Source: Lunularia cruciata
Taxonomy: Eukaryota > Streptophyta > Marchantiopsida > Lunulariales > Lunulariaceae
Assembly (NCBI GenBank): GCA_948567375.1
Contig: OX419756.1
Span: forward strand, 21,457,001-21,521,000
DNA length: 64,000 nt
Reading direction: 5' to 3'
Within the stretch, counting starts at the first letter, position 1. Every line of letters begins with the position of its first letter. Below the pieces are notes generated by a model, which was not told the origin of the DNA, did not search any database, and saw nothing but the letters and a program-made list of their open reading frames with translations. The translations under genes and the position numbers were made by a program. This document shows, piece by piece, positions 59,291 through 64,000 of the stretch.

Positions 59291-60286
59291 GCTGGGAGTC
59301 AGTAGATGATAATCATGGAACTAAAGGGGCCAACAAAAAAGCTGATATAATTGAAAGTCAACAACGGCATAGTAGGGTGGCAGTGAGTGCTTCAGTAGAT
59401 CATGACTTTGAAACCAACTATATACTTACTAGGAGAGGGAGGAGGTGAGCATCTGTATATTGGGACTGTAACAACACCACAGACAGCAGTTCTAGCATCC
59501 TTGGTGCTGGAAGGAGATCAGGTTGGGAGTGCCGTAGATTGCAGTGGAGGGAAAGAATAACTTGGCACAAATAATCTATTTATAATCTATTTATAAGCTG
59601 GTAACACTACCAAGAATCTGTTGGACCAAGTATAATGAAGGTGATGATTAGGTTGTGTTAGCTTCAAGAAATCAATCTAGCCCTACTGTTTCCTTGTGTC
59701 CTGTCCGTACAAGTCTTTTTGGTCTACCTCTTGTCTCGTACTGACGGCGACCTCAATTCGCCCCCTACTTGCCCAGCATGATGAGGGCACTCAAATGCAC
59801 GGCTGCGGGTGCCGTTTCTCGTCTACACCACGACACAAAATAAAACTTTGAACAACTCATGACCTTAAAACGTGCGACCACGTTATGAACACTAACGGGG
59901 TATTTCCATAATGGGCTATACCAGGTTTCATTATATAACTGAGGCGCTTAATTGTGGTTAAGGTAATGTGATCTAGGTGATCACAGCGTATATATTCTCG
60001 TCCATGCTTTCATAAATAAACCGACATCTTCTGCAACAGGGGTTATCTTCTAACTCCCGGTGAGAAGCCTGCATAAACTACATTCCTAGCGGTTTTTCAT
60101 GCACAATAGTTATTACATGTTGAATAATACTTTAGTGGACACGAAAGTTGTCCGTTCCCGCCGTGCGGCTGCCTTTTGAGGGCGTGAGTGCCTAGCAATG
60201 TGTTTCTTATACGTTCGGAAAGTTAGCAAGAAAGCATTATTGATCCCTCTCCTATAGTTTAGCATTATTTAGCATTATTGATCCCC
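59291..60286. other. intergenic region
   Basis: No gene, RNA or repeat is supported. Confidence 0.35.
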
Positions 60287-60400
60287 CTCCTATAGTATTG
60301 GGCCTGGCCCCATTTCACCTCTTTTGTCTCCCTTGTACGGCCTGATGGTCTTCCCATCTTTCATGTGTTCTATGTTGTCGCCTTTCCTCACTCCTATAGT
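60287..60400 (-). mobile_element. two-hairpin element with 10-bp target repeats
   Basis: The body at 60297-60390 begins ATTGGGCCTGGCCCC and ends GTTGTCGCCTTTCCTCA. It is flanked by perfect CTCCTATAGT at 60287-60296 and 60391-60400. The central hairpin is shortened (GATGGTCTTCCCATC). CTCCTATAGT also occurs at 60249 and 60410, so the target site itself lies in a small local repeat, which weakens the duplication argument slightly. Confidence 0.75.
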
Positions 60401-61180
60401 TTAGTTCACTCCTATAGTTTAGCGGTATACCTTTTGCATTAATCTATTGCCCTTGTCCATGTGGACATTGAATCTGCTCGAACATTGTGTTAGGTAAGCT
60501 CAAATTGTTTGAACTGTTAGGTCTCCGGGTGCTGGATGCCGTCTACATTCCCTCCTTCTTATATAAGTGGGCCCTTCAGTGATTGACAAGATTTCGCTGG
60601 ACCCTTTACCATGTCATAAAAGTTATACAACTGGAGGTTCGCAGAGCATGTTACGGTTTTCGTTTCTGCTTTGTTCTCATCTGGATTTGCTACCAGCTTT
60701 TCGAACTCGTTGAATGATTCGGTTACAACGGAAGGACGAAGAGCAGAGAAGGTTTGATCTCCTTTTACCTTTAGCAGTTAACACCCATGGAAGGGAATCA
60801 CTTTACGTGGAGGATGAAAGTGCATGTCGACGCTGTCTAGTGTGCTCTCTTTTGCGCATGAAGTGGAGGTTATTCAAGTTTTGTATGTCCAAAGTGCTTT
60901 TGGAAGAACTTTTGTAAGGAGGCGTCCACTGTATAGCTACTAACCATTTTCTCACGTTTGGCTTCCTTGTTAGGATAGTCATGAAGATACTTTCTGCATT
61001 ACTGTATAGGACATAAGCTCCCCAAATCGATAGTGTAACGAAATCAGGGGGCTGACTGACCTCGTGATGTCTCAGGTGCATCATCCGCTTCCTTCTTCTA
61101 CATTGACTTCAAGGCAGAATTAAAAGAAAGAAGATGGGAGTACCGCGCAACCTAACCAGGCTTTTGAACTACTATGATCT
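60401..61180. other. intergenic region
   Basis: Two overlapping frames on opposite strands (60714-60917 plus, 60803-61084 minus) show no motif. Nothing else recognised. Confidence 0.35.
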
Positions 61181-61405
61181 ACATAAACGTGATCTAGCTA
61201 GTGGGACTTAGGCCCATTTTACTTACTAGGTTTTCTACGTAAACGTGATCTAGCTAGTGGGCTTAGCCCCATTTTACTTAGTACGTTTACTACGTAAACG
61301 CGATCTAGCTAGAGGGGCTTAGCCCCGTTTTACATGGTATATTTCTTTTCGTAATCGTATTCTAGCTAGTGAGGCTTAGCCCCATTTTACGCGGTAAGTT
61401 TAATT
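61181..61405 (-). repeat. tandem array of the element's 3' half, four units of about 56 bp
   Basis: Units at about 61181-61236, 61237-61291, 61292-61350 and 61351-61405. Each has ACGTAAACGTGATCTAGCTA or a variant, a palindrome of the GGGGCTTAGCCCC type (GGGACTTAGGCCC, GGGCTTAGCCC, GGGGCTTAGCCCC, AGGCTTAGCCCC) and CATTTTAC. A lone TGTAAACGCGATCTATCTA lies at 62291. Only the second hairpin of the mobile element is present, joined to a different 5' sequence. Confidence 0.8.
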
Positions 61406-61978
61406 GGATCTTCAATCTTTCTTGTTATCAAATGTGTGTCACTTTCTTATGATATTGGGAAACAAGGACAGAAGCCCGTTCGAGGGACGGGAGATCTATT
61501 ACTCATTGCATGAGTAATGCAAATGAGAGGCATGATATATAATGTATATAAAATGTATACAAGATGAAATTAGTATAAAACCGGGAAAGGAGGTGAAATG
61601 GAAACTATTGATGAAACAACTAATGAGTGCAACACTTTTATACCAAGAGCATGCATCGAATATCCGGTAATAGATAAACCTCGTATGTAGAGGAAAAAGC
61701 TCAAGGGGAAGCGAGACCTAATCCAGAACTCATATCAAAAGATAAAGTTAATCTGATGTACGGAATCGTGTACAAGCCATGAAATAGACAGTCGAGTCCA
61801 GCAGACCGAGAATATGAAATCACTCTAAGGATGGAGGAAGTAGAGCGAAGAAGTGTTAGAGGATTGGATAAAGTATATCGTAGCTGTACATGAGTTGTAA
61901 AACACTGAAGTAATTTAATGAAACATAAAGTGGTCATATTAAATCTTCTCGTAGCATTACTACGAAAATATATGTCCT
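61406..61978. other. intergenic region
   Basis: No gene is supported. TAAAACACTGAAGTAA at about 61899 is a near copy of the repeats that flank the next element. Confidence 0.35.
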
Positions 61979-62133
61979 AAAACACTAAAGTAAGGGCGAC
62001 CGCGCAGAAAACAACAAGGAAGGGGAAGACCCCATCAAGCCTCACAAGGGTGAGACAAAATAAGTAAAATGGAGCTAAGCTCCACTAGAGTAAATATGAG
62101 AAATCTACCCTTCACTAAAAAACACTAAAGTAA
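61979..62133 (+). mobile_element. two-hairpin element with 15-bp target repeats
   Basis: The body at 61994-62118 (125 bp) is flanked by perfect AAAACACTAAAGTAA at 61979-61993 and 62119-62133. It begins GGGCGACCGCG, contains GGGGAAGACCCCATC and GGAGCTAAGCTCC, and has the long 3' tail ATGAGAAATCTACCC seen also in the copy at 6721-6840. This is the clearest full-length member. Confidence 0.85.
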
Positions 62134-62834
62134 CTTAAGGGAGTGGAAAGCGGCCACAGTAAGTTTCTTGGCAAGAGTGTATGACTTTGTGGGGGGAGAA
62201 AACGTAGTGCCAAAGTAGCTGAGAAAATGTCATGTCTCTAGTATTGATTTTCTGTTTGAAAACTCATTAGTGCCAGTACTTTATGACATATGTAAACGCG
62301 ATCTATCTAATGCACTAGACTCCTTCATAAGTTCGTTTTATAAATCTTTAGTTTATCTATATTGTAGATTTCAATATTCCCGGTCGGTGACAAAGGAAAA
62401 TGGTTAAAAGACTTACCGTTTTCTTGAAGGTAAAATTTTAGTCCGTAAAGGTTAGATGTGAGCAACTTTGAAATAAATTTATAAATGATGGAAAGTAACC
62501 ATTTCGAACATGGGTACATTCTGGATACCTAACTTATTAGTGCGATCCGTTGCTTCCATTGAACCAGACTTACACGAGATAGAACTTTTACGGTAACTTC
62601 TGCATAATTACATGCTCAGCATGAGAGTTAAAATAGTGCTGGCCAATGGAACTTGGTTCACGTTGACCAAGTTGGAGAGAGATTGATCGATGGATGTTTA
62701 TTATCCATAACCGTCCAAAAACTCATAATGGGAGAAGGTGAACTTCTCCAGCAGTAATTCTATTGATTGTAATTCTGATCCCTAACCATGATTTAGTAAT
62801 AATTAGAAACTATATATACTTGAGATGATATTCA
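62134..62834. other. intergenic region
   Basis: AT-rich with no gene supported. A single partial unit of the 61181 array lies at about 62291-62320. Confidence 0.35.
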
Positions 62835-62961
62835 GAAGTTTAAAAATTATGAATAAGCAGGCGAACCGCGTAGAAAAAACGAAGGATGGGAAGAACCCAT
62901 CAAGCCGGACAAGGGAGAGAAAAAAACGGTAAAATGAGGCTAAGCTTAAAGGAAGTTTAAA
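62835..62961 (+). mobile_element. two-hairpin element with 10-bp flanking repeats
   Basis: GAAGTTTAAA occurs at 62835-62844 and 62952-62961. Between them lie GGCGAACCGCGTAG, GGATGGGAAGAACCCATC, AAGCCGGACAAGGGAGAG and TAAAATGAGGCTAAGCTTAA. The second palindrome is damaged. The 5' 15 bp do not match the family, so the left repeat may be fortuitous. Confidence 0.7.
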
Positions 62962-63238
62962 GGAGTAACTCAAGAATAACATTCACGTCAACTTCAATCT
63001 ATCGACTTTAGTTTCAAGAGGAGTTTCACCAGTCAGGAATAAATTGACCTTCAATAACAGTGTAATTTGAGGACCTTGACTATAAAAAAGAAAGAAGTAA
63101 ACTTATCAATGAAGTATTTAGAAGTAGAATATTCTTTCTGATAAATGTTTTCTCTAATTTACTCCCGAACATTAACAATTAGAGATAGTCGACCGCATAT
63201 ATCGGTGGAAATTTATATGCTATATGATGAATTATAAA
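62962..63238. other. intergenic region between element copies
   Basis: AT-rich and without coding potential. Confidence 0.35.
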
Positions 63239-63356
63239 TACACGGAGAAGAAGGCGACCGCGTAGGAAAAACGAAAGATGGGAAGACCCCATTAAACCGT
63301 ACAAAGGAGAAATAAAAAAAAGTAAAATGGAGCTAAGCCCCAATTGTAATTACACG
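63239..63356 (+). mobile_element. two-hairpin element, plus-strand copy
   Basis: The body at 63245-63350 begins GAGAAGAAGGCGACCGCG, contains GATGGGAAGACCCCATT and GGAGCTAAGCCCC, and ends AATTGTAAT. TACACG flanks it at 63239-63244 and 63351-63356, extendable with one mismatch. The GAGAAG start agrees with the copy at 3503-3599 and helps define the 5' end of the family. Confidence 0.75.
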
Positions 63357-64000
63357 ATGATCATTCTATATCATCTGCCTTGAACCTGATTGGTCCCCTC
63401 ACAAATGCTTAGAATCAGGTTCTCTGTTGGTCTCAACAAAGTCTTTGTCTTCGCCTACCTGTGATTAACAGAACTCACTCTTAAACGTCAATTGGCATTC
63501 ATATCGGGTTGTTCATAAAGGCACGCTAAACCGAGCCATGAGGCATGGTTTGAATCTTTGAAAGTTGTCAGTGAAAGTGTTCTTGAAACTACTTCCTACG
63601 AAACTTGGCATCCTTGCCTTAGTACCTTCTCAACCCACTACAACAAATGCTACTCATTAACTGCCCGGGATATGCTTCCATGCAATAGTTGCAAGTGCTG
63701 CAAGACTGTACACAACTGACAGAAGTCCCAGTCAAGTAAATAAGCTCAAGCACGTGTAAGGAAGTCGGAACCCTATAGTGTCTATAGGAGTTTCAGACGA
63801 CAGTGGATCATTCAAGCATGCGAACCCTTTCAGAAAAGATTGACTGTCATAACTCTTCATCCTGCACCACTATGAGAGCATTTCTGAGTACGTGAGAAAA
63901 GGTGAAAACACAACCTAAAGCATCGACAGAGGCATCTTGTCGGGACCGGAGAATTCAACCCGGAAGCCTAAGCGAAGTTTGTCCCACATCTAAGACAGTG
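63357..64000. other. intergenic region at window end
   Basis: No gene, RNA or repeat is supported. Confidence 0.35.

Noticed and set aside
1-64000. CRISPR arrays, bacterial operons, riboswitches and viral genes
   Set aside because: The repeats seen lack spacer-repeat regularity, genes have introns, and no viral replication or capsid gene outside LTR retroelements was found.

Overview
The window looks like nuclear DNA of a land plant. It holds short intron-split genes with GT-AG borders, plant gene families, Gypsy-type LTR retrotransposon wreckage and a decayed non-LTR retrotransposon. Introns are short (about 90-570 bp where I could place them) and the repeats do not look like those of a flowering plant that I recognise. 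A bryophyte or other seed-free plant is my best guess, but the sequence does not settle it.

Layout. 1-3.5 kb is AT-rich with a possible Copia remnant. 3.6-5.6 kb carries a three-exon 2-oxoglutarate/Fe(II) dioxygenase gene (+). 6.3-7.2 kb has copies of a small mobile element and a 115-bp tandem repeat. 7.2-46.3 kb is a gene-poor block in which, by eye, CpG is nearly absent apart from a stretch at about 20-24 kb. It contains a non-LTR retrotransposon relic (7.3-10.1 kb, -), minisatellites, a 1.6-kb pyrimidine-rich repeat tract (18.4-20.1 kb), a broken retroelement-like coiled-coil coding region (21.4-24.1 kb, -), an old Gypsy element with both LTRs (26.2-34.9 kb, +), a minus-strand Gypsy fragment (34.9-36.6 kb) and a second copy of the first Gypsy family with its own LTR (36.6-39.9 kb). 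46.4-64 kb is rich in CpG again and holds a five-exon WWE/PARP-like (RCD1/SRO-like) gene (-), a single-exon arsenate reductase of bacterial ArsC type (-), weaker coding candidates, a recent 256-bp duplication and many hairpins.

The most unusual item is a dispersed element of about 95-125 bp, present at a dozen or so loci in 3.5-7.0 kb and 46.4-63.4 kb and not seen between. It contains two short hairpins, one of which shows paired base changes between copies. At three loci it is bracketed by perfect direct repeats of 11, 10 and 15 bp, which I read as target-site duplications of variable length, as in SINE-type retroposition. It has no obvious poly(A) tail or pol III boxes. One copy ends 4 bp before the start codon of the dioxygenase gene. 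The second item worth attention is the ArsC gene, whose short cysteine loop resembles the actinobacterial class and suggests horizontal transfer.

The genes do not form a pathway. The dioxygenase suggests specialised or hormone metabolism, the SRO-like protein stress signalling by a non-catalytic PARP fold, and ArsC arsenate detoxification. These are inferences from family membership.
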